DNA of 64,000 nt. It comes from Thinopyrum elongatum. Taxonomy: Eukaryota; Streptophyta; Magnoliopsida; Poales; Poaceae. The DNA is taken from NCBI GenBank assembly GCA_011799875.1, contig CM022300.1, forward strand, positions 234,310,807 through 234,374,806, in the 5' to 3' direction. The position numbers and the translations under genes are program-made. Under the pieces are notes generated by a model that saw only the letters and a program-made list of their open reading frames with translations, was not told where the DNA came from and ran no database searches. Below are positions 47,344 through 56,913 of the stretch, piece by piece; position 1 is the first letter of the stretch; each line of letters opens with the position of its first letter.

Positions 47344-50300
47344 TTATGGAAAAAACTTACGGAGATGCTCAATGTTCCAGGAATTGATCACTGGAATGCC
47401 ATCCCCGGTCTCCAGGCGGACAGCGCCGGGCCTGGTGACTCGTTCCACCCGATAAGGGCCTTCCCACTTCGGCGTCAACTTGTTTGAATTCTTGGCCGAC
47501 TGAACGCGCCGAAGAACAAGGTCGCCTTCCTCGAGACTTCTGGCATTAACTTTGCGGCTATGGTAGCGACGCAAAGCTTGCTGGTAGCGAGCAGCTCTCA
47601 CAACAGCCTGAAGACGATCCTCCTCGAGGAGCACAGCGTCATCTTGCCGCAGTTGCTCTTGCTCAAGCTCATCATAAGCGAGCACTCGAGGTGACCCGTA
47701 TACGAGTTCCGTGGGGAGAACTGCCTCTGCTCCATAAACTAGAGCAAAAGGCGTCTGGCCAGTAGCTCGATTTGGCGTCGTCCTGATCGACCAAAGAACC
47801 ACTGGTAGCTCCTCGATCCAGTTTTTGCCGCACTTGCGCAGCCTGTCGAAAGTTCTCGTCTTGAGCCCACGCAGCACTTCAGCATTTGCCCTTTCAGCTT
47901 GACCGTTGCTTCGGGGGTGAGCAACAGAAGCGAAACAGACCTTGGCGCCAAGGTCTTCGACATACTGCATGAAGGCGTGGCTCGTGAACTGGGTACCGTT
48001 GTCGGTGATGATCCTGTTAGGAACACCAAAGCGACAAACAATTCCCTTGAAGAACTTGATGGCTGATTGTGCTGTCACCTTCCTCACTGCTTCCACTTCT
48101 GGCCACTTCGTAAACTTGTCGATGGCCACATACAAGTACTCGAAGCCCCCGGTGGCACGGGGAAAGGGGCCGAGGATGTCGAGCCCCCAGGACAAAAATG
48201 GCCAGGAGAGAGGGATTGTCTGGAGAGCTTGAGCTGGCTGATGAATCTGCTTGGAATGAAACTGGCACGCTTCACACTTGGTTACTAGTGCAGTTGCATC
48301 CTGGAGGGCGGTGGGCCAAAAGAAACCTTGCCGGAAAGCCTTTCCAACAAGGGTTCTTGACCCTATGTGGTGACCACATATGCCTCCATGAATCTCCGCC
48401 AACAGCTCATGTCCTTCTTCCCGGGGAATACACTTCAATTTCACACCGTTTGGTCTTTTTTCTGCACAGCATGTCATCGACAAATTGATACATATTGGAC
48501 CGTCGGGCTACTTTCTCCGCTTCTTCCCGCTCTTCGGGAAGTTCTCCTGTCTGAAGGAAACGGACGATCTGCTGCGCCCACGCTGGAGCCTGTGGCTCGA
48601 CAACGAGGACTAAAGGCATTTCTTCTGCTGCGGGAACATCAGGCCCTACGGGAAGAGCTCGTCGCTCTACCAGAGCCGGCCGTTCCCCGACGAGCTTGGC
48701 GGGAACATCCGCCTCAACGACAAGAGCCTGGGGCCCTGCTGGAGCGTGCTGTCCTTCAACAAGCTTGTCGGGAGCAGTTGCTTCAACGACGGAAGCCCAA
48801 GGCCTCGTCGGAGCATCTTGCTCCTCAGCGCTTCGATCAGGAGCGCCTGCTTCAACGACAAGGACCTGAAGTCTCGTCGGAGCAAGTTGCCCCTTTGCCT
48901 CTAGCCTAGGAGCACCCGCTTCAACGACAAGAGCGTGAGGCCTTGTCGGAGCAAGTTGCCCCTCTGAATCTTTGGCGCTGGCTTTGGCAGCCTTCTTGCC
49001 GGCGGCTTCGGGGAGCTCTGCCGGGAAGTAGTCGCCAAAAGCCAACTTCCTCTTCCTGCCTTGCCCTACTGATGGCGTCACGGATGGCTGAGTTAGTTGG
49101 AGCACAAAAGTGCCTGGCTCCACAGACAATTTGAGTGCGGCGCGCTTTGACAAACCATCGGCAATGTCATTCTCAGCACGTGGGACGTGCTCCATTTGTA
49201 GGCCGTCAAAGCGTTCTTCCAACTTCCTCACCTCATCTACATAAGCTTCCATCAATGGGCATTGGTAGTTCTTGTTCACTTGCCTGACGACAAGCTGCGA
49301 ATCTCCCCTGACAATAAGCTTCTTGATCCCAAGGTCTGCCGCGATCCTGAGACCGGTAAGCAACCCCTCATATTCTGCAGTATTGTTCGTCGCCTGTTCC
49401 TTGGGAAAGTGCATTTGGACCACGTACTTGAGGTGCTCTCCGGTGGGTGCGACAAGCAGTACGCCAGCACCGGCGCCTTGCAGCGAGAAAGCACCATCAA
49501 AGTACATAAGCCACTCTTTGCTTGTCTCCTTGCTGGGGAGAGTCATCTCTGGGATTTCTTCGTCTGGCGTTGGTGTCCATTCTGCGACAAACTCTGCCAA
49601 AACTCGGCTCTGTATGGTTGATGTACTCTCAAACTTGAGGCCAAAGCTCGACAACTCCAACGCCCACTCGACAATCCTGCTCGTCGCTTCTGGATTTTGC
49701 AAAATCCTTTTCAGCGGGAAGCGAGTGACGACGGTAACTTCATGTGCTTGAAAGTAATGGCGCAGCTTTCTCGAGGCCATGAGAAGGCCGAAAAGCAGCT
49801 TTTGCACACCAGAATACCTTGACCTAGCTCCCTGCAGAAGAGAGCTCACAAAGTAGACCGGGCGCTGCACCGTTTTCTTCTTTTGTATCACTCCGCCTGA
49901 CTGCGCAGACGAATCCTTGTCGGCAGCAAAACTTGTTGCCCCCAGCTTGTCGCTGGTCGTGCTTGCCGCAGTTTCTGCCTCCTCATCCACCTCTCTCTCC
50001 GCTACCAGCGCAGCACTAACCACTTGATTGGTTGCCGCTAGATACAGCAACAACTTCTCTTGTGGTTTAGGCGCGACAAGTATTGGAGGAGAGGAGAGGT
50101 ATCTCTTCAAGTCTTGCAGCGCTGCCTCCGCCTCCGGAGTCCATCTCAATGGACCTGCCTTTTTTAAAATTTTGAAAAATGGCAGGGCGCGCTCAGCCGA
50201 CTTGGAGATAAACCTACTGAGGGCAGCAACACAGCCGGCAAGTCGTCGTACGTCCTTGACGCGCTTCGGTGCTTCAATTTGCTCAATGGCTTTGATCTTG

Positions 50301-51067
50301 TCAGGATTGGCTTCAATTCCACGTTGAGACACAAAGAACCCGAGAAGCTTGCCGGAGGGAACTCCAAACAAGCACTTCTCGGGGTTGAGCTTCAGGTTGA
50401 TCTTGCGCAGATTTACAAAATTTTCTTCTAGATCTTGAACCAAAGTAGCCCTGTCTTTGCTTTTGACCACTATATCATCCATATAGGCTTCCACATTTCT
50501 ATGCAGCTGAGGCTCAAAAGCAATCTGGACGGCTCTTGCAAATGTCGAACCAGCATTTTTCAAACCAAAGGGCATACGTATGAAACAGTATGTGCCACAG
50601 GGTGTGATAAATGCGGTCGTTTCCTCATCTTCCTCAGCCATGAAGATTTGATGATACCCTGAATATGCGTCAAGAAATGAAAGCAAATCACATCCTGCCG
50701 TGGAGTCAACAATCTGGTCTATGCGGGGCAAAGGAAATGGGTCTTTGGGACAAGCTTTATTGACATCAGTGAAATCAATACAAAGCCTCCATTTTCCATT
50801 CGCTTTGCGCACGACAACCGGATTGGCCAACCACGTTGGATGGAGCACTCCTCTAACGAGGCCTGCTGCTTCCAACTTCTTGATTTCTTCCGCAATAAAC
50901 TCTTGCCGCTCCACAGCTTGCTTTCTGGCTTTCTGTTTGACGGGCCTCGCGTGGGGACAAACGGCAAGGTGGTGCTCAATTACTTTCCTGGGAACACCGG
51001 GGATGTCGGACGGTTGCCATGCAAATACGTCGATATTCGGCCGCAGGAAAGCAACGAGCGCGTTTTC
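47344..51067 (-). pseudogene. pol: Gypsy-2 pol: RT, RNase H, integrase, one frameshift
   Basis: The frame follows the UAG at 51068. RT has LCIDFTDVNKACPKD and YMDDI; RNase H has YFDGAF, NTAEYEGL and GDSQLVV. A tether of about six repeated APTRP/LVVEAGAP-like units lies at about 48600-48960. Integrase follows with WGLDILGP, TDNGTQF and NGQAERAN, and the C-terminal part ends NIEHLRKFFP. Six T residues at 48456-48461, where Gypsy-1 has five, shift the frame just before integrase. Everything after the shift (48455-47344) is otherwise open, so one indel separates this copy from a complete pol. Confidence 0.92.
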
Positions 51068-53938
51068 CTATTTGTTGTCAAGTGTGGCACTGATGGTGAA
51101 GGAACCACCAGTGCCATCCTCCTTGGCGGGCACCTTCTTTGTCGCCGGCGGAGCGGCTTTGTTCTTCTTACACTTGCCGGTGGAGCTCTCTGGTGCGTCC
51201 TCGACGGCGGCGCAGCACTCCGAAGAGGTGCGCTTGCCGGAGTGGGCACAGGAGCTCTTGCCGGACTTCCTCTTGTTCTCCCGCCCGAGAGCTTCAGCGG
51301 CAAGTGCCTTGGCGGCAGTTGCGGCAGCTGCTTCCCGGTAGATCTTGTCGGCGCAAATAAGCGCATCCTTCTTGTCGCAGGGAACTGTGATAACACCTAC
51401 TGGACCTGGCATCTTCAACACGTTGTAGGCATAATGAGAGGCTGCCATGAACTTGGAGAGCGCTGGACGGCCAAGTATCCCATTATAAGGCAATGGAATA
51501 TCGGCAACATCAAAGGTGACCTTCTCGGTCTGGTAGTTCAGCTCGCCGCCAAATGTCACTGGCAGCGTGATCTTCCCTTTCGGCTTGCTCCTTCCTGGAT
51601 TGACTCCTTGGAAAGTACTAGTTTCCTCAAGCTCGCCGTCAGAGATTTGAAGTTTCCGGAGCACAGCGGGCGAAATCAGATTCAAGCCGGCCCCACCGTC
51701 AACTAACATCTTCGTGACCTTGAGGTTGCGGATCGTTGGTGAAACCAACATCGGCAAGCACCCGACCGCCGTTGTGCGGTCAGGGTGGTCCTCAATGTCA
51801 AAGACGATAGGCGTGTCGGACCACTTCAGAAGCTTTCTGGCGTCAACAGATGGTTCCGCCGCATTGATCTCTCGCGCCCACTGTTTAAGTTGGCGGTGAG
51901 AAGAATGCAACGAAGCACCACCGTCAACACACAAGACTTCTGCGGCTTTCTGAAATTCGTGTTCACTGGATTCTTCATCATCTAGATCATCATCATCATC
52001 ATCTTTGTCGCGGCCACGAGGAGGCCTGTCTCTCTGCTGCTGCTTGGCCTTGCCGCGACGCCCTCCTCGGGCAGTGCGCTTCTTACCGGACCCGCCAGCA
52101 CCTTCTGGGGCCTTCTCCTTGTCGCGCCTCTCATACTCAGCTTTTTGCTGTTCGACAAGCTGCTCGACTCGTCGACAGTTCTGGAGATCGTGCCCCTTGG
52201 TGCGGTGGATCTTGCAATATTGTTTGTCGAAGCCGTCCTGCTTGTCGGCAGCCGCCAAGGCCTGACAGTTGGCGCACGCGGCAATCTCCTTGCCGGAGCC
52301 CTCGACTTTGGCCTTGTCGGCGCTGCCGTTGCCGCTGGACTGCTCGACGGCAAGCACAGCTTTGCCCTTTTTCTTCCTGTTGTTCCGCCGCCGGCCCTTC
52401 TTTGCCGGGGCGGTACCTTCGCTGTCAGAGCTCCCCCCTGCGCCAACACCTTCACCGGGAAGTTTCCTTCCCTCTTCAGCGCGCGCACACTTGTCGGCGA
52501 GAGCATATAGCTGGCCAATGTCTCTGACCTTGGTCATCGCCATTTCCTCCCGCATCTTGCGGTTACGCACGTTCTGATGGAACGCGCTAATAACCGCAGC
52601 GGGGTGAACATCTGGGATGTTGTACTGTACGCGGCTGAACCTTTGAATGTATTTGCGCAGGGGCTCTCCTTCCTTCTGGGGGATGAGATGAAGATCACTC
52701 TCCTGGCCATGAGGTTGGTGACCTCCAGTAAAGGCACCAACAAACTGATGGCACAGGTCCGCCCATGAAGAAATGGAGTTCTCCGGCAAGTGCATGAGCC
52801 ATGAGACGACGTTGCGCTTTAACCCGAGCGGGAAGTAGTTAGCAAGAATCTTGTCGTCTCGTCCCCCGGCAGCTTGCACCGCAATGGTGTAAATGCTGAG
52901 GAACTCCGACGGGTGTGTCTTGCCATCATACTTCTCCGGCACGTCAGGCTTGAAAGCCTTGCGATTGGGCCACTGGACCTGCCGCAGCTCACGGGTGAAC
53001 GCTGGACAACTTACCGCGTACGGCAAGTCGCCAGGATCCCCTGGCGCATGCATGTCAACAGCGGGCCCTGCGCGTCTGTCGGACTGACGATGCGCTTCTC
53101 TCCTTCGCTCGATAGTGGTACGAGCGTCTTCTCCTCTGCGTTCCTGAAGAACGAGGCGCTGGTCACGACGAGCTCGCGGGTCAGACGACGCCGTGGAATC
53201 ATCGCCACGGGCGTCGTTTCGACGTGTCGGCGACCGAGGCTGTCTGGGTGGGGAGTGTACGGTTGTTGCCCCCTCGCCGTTCTTGTTGGTGACAGCATCG
53301 TCACCAGTTCTCTTGTCGGCCGCGCGCACTGGGTCGGCATCAGCGAAGCTGAGAAGGCTCTGAATGGTTGCCCTCCACTCGTCAAGCTTATCTGCTGGTG
53401 GAGGGAAGTTCAGGAGCAGCTGCGCACGCGCCAACGCTTCTGCTGGTGAGGGAGGTATCGAGTGGTGTGAGGACTGTGGGATGCTCTTACTCCTAACGGT
53501 GTTAGAAGGAGCATCTCCACGCCCAGGCGACCGCGCCTCGACCCCGCCAACGTGCTGTTGCGTATGGTGACCCCGCGCATCCCGAGATTGATGCGCAAGT
53601 TCATTATCCAGGGAGCGCCTGGCACCTGGGGCGTCAGGACGCTGCCTGTCACGGGCTTCTTGCGAAGGCCGCGGCGTCTGAACCGGCGCAGGCGTTCCAG
53701 AACGCGCAGCACCGTTTCTGGAGCTTGCAGGGCCAGCAGCAGCGAGCAGCGCTGCATTCCCAGACCCAGCAGCGCCAAGATTGGTGTTGCTGGCCCGGTT
53801 TTGGACAGGTGGAGGTAATAGGAGCTCTCGCTCTCCAGTCCCCCCAGCAGCCGCAATCACGTCGGCACCCTCCTGCACGGGAGCAGGCGGGTTGGACGTG
53901 GACGCACCGATGGCTGAAGTCTTCTTTTTTGGAGCCAT
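51068..53938 (-). CDS. gag-pro: Gypsy-2 Gag-protease polyprotein
   Basis: The intact frame of 956 codons starts at MAPKKKTS and ends in TAG (51068-51070), after which the same frame continues into RT. The order is a disordered Ser/Arg-rich N terminus, the Gag capsid-type domain (YDGKTHPSEFLSIYTIAVQ), a Lys-rich segment, an intact CX2HX4HX4C knuckle (CKIHRTKGHDLQNC), an Asp/Arg-rich linker and a retropepsin-like protease (DGGAGLNL). Gypsy-1 differs by few residues. This is the best-preserved structural gene in the window. Confidence 0.92.
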   Translation of the reverse strand: MAPKKKTSAIGASTSNPPAPVQEGADVIAAAGGTGERELLLPPPVQNRASNTNLGAAGSGNAALLAAAGPASSRNGAARSGTPAPVQTPRPSQEARDRQRPDAPGARRSLDNELAHQSRDARGHHTQQHVGGVEARSPGRGDAPSNTVRSKSIPQSSHHSIPPSPAEALARAQLLLNFPPPADKLDEWRATIQSLLSFADADPVRAADKRTGDDAVTNKNGEGATTVHSPPRQPRSPTRRNDARGDDSTASSDPRARRDQRLVLQERRGEDARTTIERRREAHRQSDRRAGPAVDMHAPGDPGDLPYAVSCPAFTRELRQVQWPNRKAFKPDVPEKYDGKTHPSEFLSIYTIAVQAAGGRDDKILANYFPLGLKRNVVSWLMHLPENSISSWADLCHQFVGAFTGGHQPHGQESDLHLIPQKEGEPLRKYIQRFSRVQYNIPDVHPAAVISAFHQNVRNRKMREEMAMTKVRDIGQLYALADKCARAEEGRKLPGEGVGAGGSSDSEGTAPAKKGRRRNNRKKKGKAVLAVEQSSGNGSADKAKVEGSGKEIAACANCQALAAADKQDGFDKQYCKIHRTKGHDLQNCRRVEQLVEQQKAEYERRDKEKAPEGAGGSGKKRTARGGRRGKAKQQQRDRPPRGRDKDDDDDDLDDEESSEHEFQKAAEVLCVDGGASLHSSHRQLKQWAREINAAEPSVDARKLLKWSDTPIVFDIEDHPDRTTAVGCLPMLVSPTIRNLKVTKMLVDGGAGLNLISPAVLRKLQISDGELEETSTFQGVNPGRSKPKGKITLPVTFGGELNYQTEKVTFDVADIPLPYNGILGRPALSKFMAASHYAYNVLKMPGPVGVITVPCDKKDALICADKIYREAAAATAAKALAAEALGRENKRKSGKSSCAHSGKRTSSECCAAVEDAPESSTGKCKKNKAAPPATKKVPAKEDGTGGSFTISATLDNK

Positions 53939-54003
53939 AAGACGGAGAATGGCCCAAAAACTAGCGCGCAAATCGCTAGATTAGGTTCACACAACTGTCA
54001 TCT

Positions 54004-54021
54004 CCCCTACCTGGCGCGCCA
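54004..54021 (-). other. Gypsy-2 primer-binding site
   Basis: TGGCGCGCCAGGTAGGGG on the minus strand, four bases inside the 5' LTR. Confidence 0.75.
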
Positions 54022-54025
54022 AAGA

Positions 54026-55001
54026 TGTCGGGGACGAATCCGCGATCACCTATGGGACCCAGAGAAGGACCCCTTTACGTTCGGCAGGGAGAGACGGACG
54101 CACGAAGAGCAAATCTAGCGAAGAACACGACAGTGCACGAGAGAGATTTACCCAGGTTCGGGCCGCACGGATGCGTAAAACCCTACTCCTGCTTTTTTTG
54201 GTTTATTATCTGTATGATTGTTCTAGCTCCAGGAGCGCTACCGTACCGAGTAGCTGCGTACAATACTGGAGTTCTCCCTTTTCCAGTTCCTCCCCTTTCA
54301 CGTTGCCTATGGGCCTCCTTTTATACGCACAAAGGGGTCTCCAACAGGTGGCAAACAGTAAAGGTAGAGGTGGAAAGTTGCTACAGTAAGGCCACTATTA
54401 CCAGGATGACATGTCCTACCTACCACTGACGGCAGGGGACAAGGGCATTAAATGCCCATGCCTTTGCTGTCCAGATACATGTACCCAGACGTCGTGGACG
54501 TGGGAAAAGCCTATCCCACCTGCTGCTGCACCGCTATCTACAGTGCACCGCCGTCTACACAGTGCCCTGCCATGCACGCTTGGAAGGACCCAGAGCGCCA
54601 CGCTGGCAGAGGCACCGGAGCAGCACAGTAGCACAGTGGTACAGTAACGCTTGCCGCGGCAAGACCTTGCCGCACCTGACAGCTTGGCGCAACCCATAGT
54701 TTGCCGTGCAAGGTAACTTGCCGGGGCAAGTACCTTGCCGCAGCCGCTATCTTGCCGCAGCCAATGACTTGCCGGGGCAAGTACCTTGCTTCAGCAATGC
54801 CCAGGCTGGGCCTCAGCTGTCCCTCCCGGCAAGCTCCTCTTGCCGGGGCCTTAACTCTTGCTTTGTATACTTTGTCCTTGAATGGCTTAATAATCTTGAG
54901 CTTCTCTCTGGCCGTCCTCCCGCAAGCCTGGCCGCGGGATGCTACTACTGCCCGTGCACAAGTACGGGGTACTAGGGTACCCCTATTCTAGTACACCGAC
55001 A
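54026..55001 (-). repeat. Gypsy-2 5' LTR
   Basis: The LTR is 976 bp with a TATAAAAGG box at 54317-54325 on the minus strand and a CTTGCCGCGGCAAG-type array at about 54650-54790. The second CAAGT (55002-55006) follows. Confidence 0.95.
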
Positions 55002-55006
55002 CAAGT

Positions 55007-55640
55007 GTGCACTCGCCCTGACTTAGCTTTTATCACCGGGGTACTCGGTAGATATCAAGAGAATCCAGGCATAGAGCACTGGAAGATGGTAAAGAAAGTA
55101 TTGCGTTATGCGCAAGGCACGAAGGACTACATGCTAACATATAGGAGATGTGTTTCCCTAGAGATAAAAGGGTATTCAGACGCAGATTTTGCGGGGGACA
55201 GAGATGATAGAAAATCCACGTCAGGATACTTATTCACTCTCGCTGGGGGAGCTATTTCGTGGAAAAGCTCCAAACAGTCGATAGTTGCATCATCCACGAT
55301 GTATGCAGAGTTCATAGCATGCTTCGAGGCCACGGGGCAGGCGATATGGCTAAAGAAATTTATACCGGACTTGAAACTGGTAGATTGTATTCACAAACCA
55401 CTAAAGATGTACTGTGACAACCAGCCCGTAGTATTCTATGCTCACAACAACAAGTCGAGTAATGCTGCCAAAACAATAGAGATAAGGTACTATGTTGTGA
55501 AAGATAAAATCCAGGATCACATTATAAGTCTCGAGCATATAAGGACAAAGGATATGCTTGCGGATCCGCTAATGAAAGGCTTACCACCCAATGTGTTCAA
55601 GGAACACTTAGCCGGCATGGGTTTAAGGGAAAGCCTATGA
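55007..55640 (+). pseudogene. pol: Copia-1 pol: end of RT and RNase H
   Basis: The frame continues in register from 41143 with CTRPDLAF, a conserved block just downstream of RT. RNase H then shows YSDADFAGD, AEFIA and CDNQPV, the three acidic positions. In the usual RYH motif the His is replaced by Tyr (EIRYYVV). It ends with LAGMGLRESL and TGA. Confidence 0.92.
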
Positions 55641-55814
55641 TTCCTGGATCATGAGAGGCCCAAAAGGAACAGAATTTGTTTCTGAACAAAACGTATGTTG
55701 TAGCTGTATGATTCTATCGGCAATTAAGCTGTGATGATGAAACATGCTCTATGTACCAATATGTGATGAAACAAATAAACTAGAAAGTATAAGGTTAAAA
55801 GTAAAGTTAAGATC

Positions 55815-55825
55815 AAGGGGGAGAA
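55815..55825 (+). other. Copia-1 polypurine tract
   Basis: AAGGGGGAGAA abuts the 3' LTR and would prime plus-strand synthesis. Confidence 0.85.
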
Positions 55826-56183
55826 TGTTAGGTTGATCTCCTCTCGTTCGAACCCAACTGGTCGAACGGGCCCCTGACTCGCGCCCTGATCGGGGGCGCC
55901 CAACCCTCATATGGTTGGTGGGCCCCTGTGACCCGCGCTATATAAACAGAGCTGGGGGGCTGGGGCACGTGATACGAGGTTCACCGCCGCCACAAACCCC
56001 ACTAATAATCCCTACTGATCTAGGGTTAGCGCGGTGCTCACGGGAAGCACACCACTGCCATCATCTTTCTGTCATCACCGTTGTGACCATCTCACCACGA
56101 TGGCCTCCGGCTCGAGCTCGATCGGCCAGGCAGAAGGTAGGACTACCGATGATCTAACCTACTCCGATCCAGAGGATCTATCA
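55826..56183 (+). repeat. Copia-1 3' LTR
   Basis: The LTR is 358 bp with TATATAAA at 55939-55946. It carries the same MASGSSS frame start as the 5' LTR at about 56100, and is followed by TACTG (56184-56188). Confidence 0.95.
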
Positions 56184-56188
56184 TACTG

Positions 56189-56913
56189 AACAAGTGAACA
56201 ACATCCATCCATGTTCAGTAACAAACCACGCATGAGAACGGGGAGATGCTTACCATTCGGTCATGACGGCTCGTGTCTTTCTCGGGCTCCGACGATGGCT
56301 GTGGCGTGGAGCTTCCCCGGAGCAGCGGCTCTGGCGCGGAGCTTCTCCGGTGTGGCGGCTCGCGTATTACTCTAGCTCCCATGGCTCGCATCTTCCTCCG
56401 ACTCCGATGGCGGCTGTGGTGCGGAGCTTCCCCGGTGTGGTAGTGCTGGTAGGACGGAGCTTCACGTGCGGCCGGGAGAAGCGGGGCCCGATGGATGCGC
56501 CGGTACCTAGGGCGGGGACGAGCAAGGGCCGAAGGATGCGCCGGTACCTCCGGTGGGGAGAAGCTAGGGCACCGCCGCCATGGTCTGCTCTCTCCTCTGC
56601 CTCTGCATGACTGCGTGCATGAGGTCCATCTAAGGGGTTCCCGTGAGGCCGTGACTAGGTCTAGGGTTAAACGAAATGAAGGAAAATTCCCAAAATATTT
56701 AGTTGGTATGGGCCTAAGGGGGTGGGAATGTGGTGTGGCTAGGCCTTTTAGTTTTTCTTCGGTTTGACCAAATTATTTGGGTTTAAAAAAACTAAATTGA
56801 ATATGGTTTGTTTGCAAAATGTAACCATAACCATAACCTGAAAAAACCTAACTTTCGGTTCAGTTTGGTTTTTTGGTTCAGTTTTTGGTTTTTGGTTTGG
56901 TTTTCACACCCTG
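56189..56913. mobile_element. hAT-like DNA element, right arm
   Basis: The arm begins with CATCCATGTTCAGTAACAAA, shared with the left arm near 10470-10605, and ends CACACCCTG. Between 56270 and 56450 a unit close to GGCTGTGGCGTGGAGCTTCC is repeated with divergence. The outer 90 bp is rich in GGTTTGGTTTTTGG. The small frames in it look like GC-rich chance ORFs; no transposase is seen. Confidence 0.5.

Larger units (their letters stand above)
41144..55001 (-). mobile_element. Gypsy-2: young, nearly intact Ty3/gypsy element with antisense gene
   Basis: LTRs of 974 and 976 bp differ at about seven sites and are flanked by a perfect CAAGT duplication (41139-41143, 55002-55006). On the minus strand lie the primer-binding site, gag-protease, UAG and pol. 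On the plus strand, between the 3' LTR and pol, lies a spliced gene. The only damage I see is a one-base insertion in pol and a TAG near the start of the antisense gene. The additional antisense gene is reminiscent of Grande and other Tat-lineage elements of grasses. Confidence 0.95.
10635..56183 (+). mobile_element. Copia-1: Ty1/copia retrotransposon carrying two nested insertions
   Basis: LTRs of 357 and 358 bp (10635-10991, 55826-56183) begin TGTTAG and end ATCA. They are flanked by a perfect TACTG duplication (10630-10634, 56184-56188). The internal order is gag, protease, integrase, RT, RNase H, which defines Ty1/copia. The leader is interrupted by Copia-2 and the RT/RNase H junction by Gypsy-2. 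I count about 22 substitutions between the LTRs, roughly 6%, making it the oldest of the four LTR elements whose two ends are visible. Confidence 0.95.

Noticed and set aside
54939..55640. Protein starting in the Gypsy-2 LTR and ending in RNase H
   Set aside because: The first codons are LTR sequence. The RNase H part is the 3' end of Copia-1 pol.
56263..56767. Possible small host gene with Arg- and Leu-rich translation
   Set aside because: Overlapping frames in a GC-rich diverged repeat of a DNA transposon arm; no domain, intron signals or conservation evidence.
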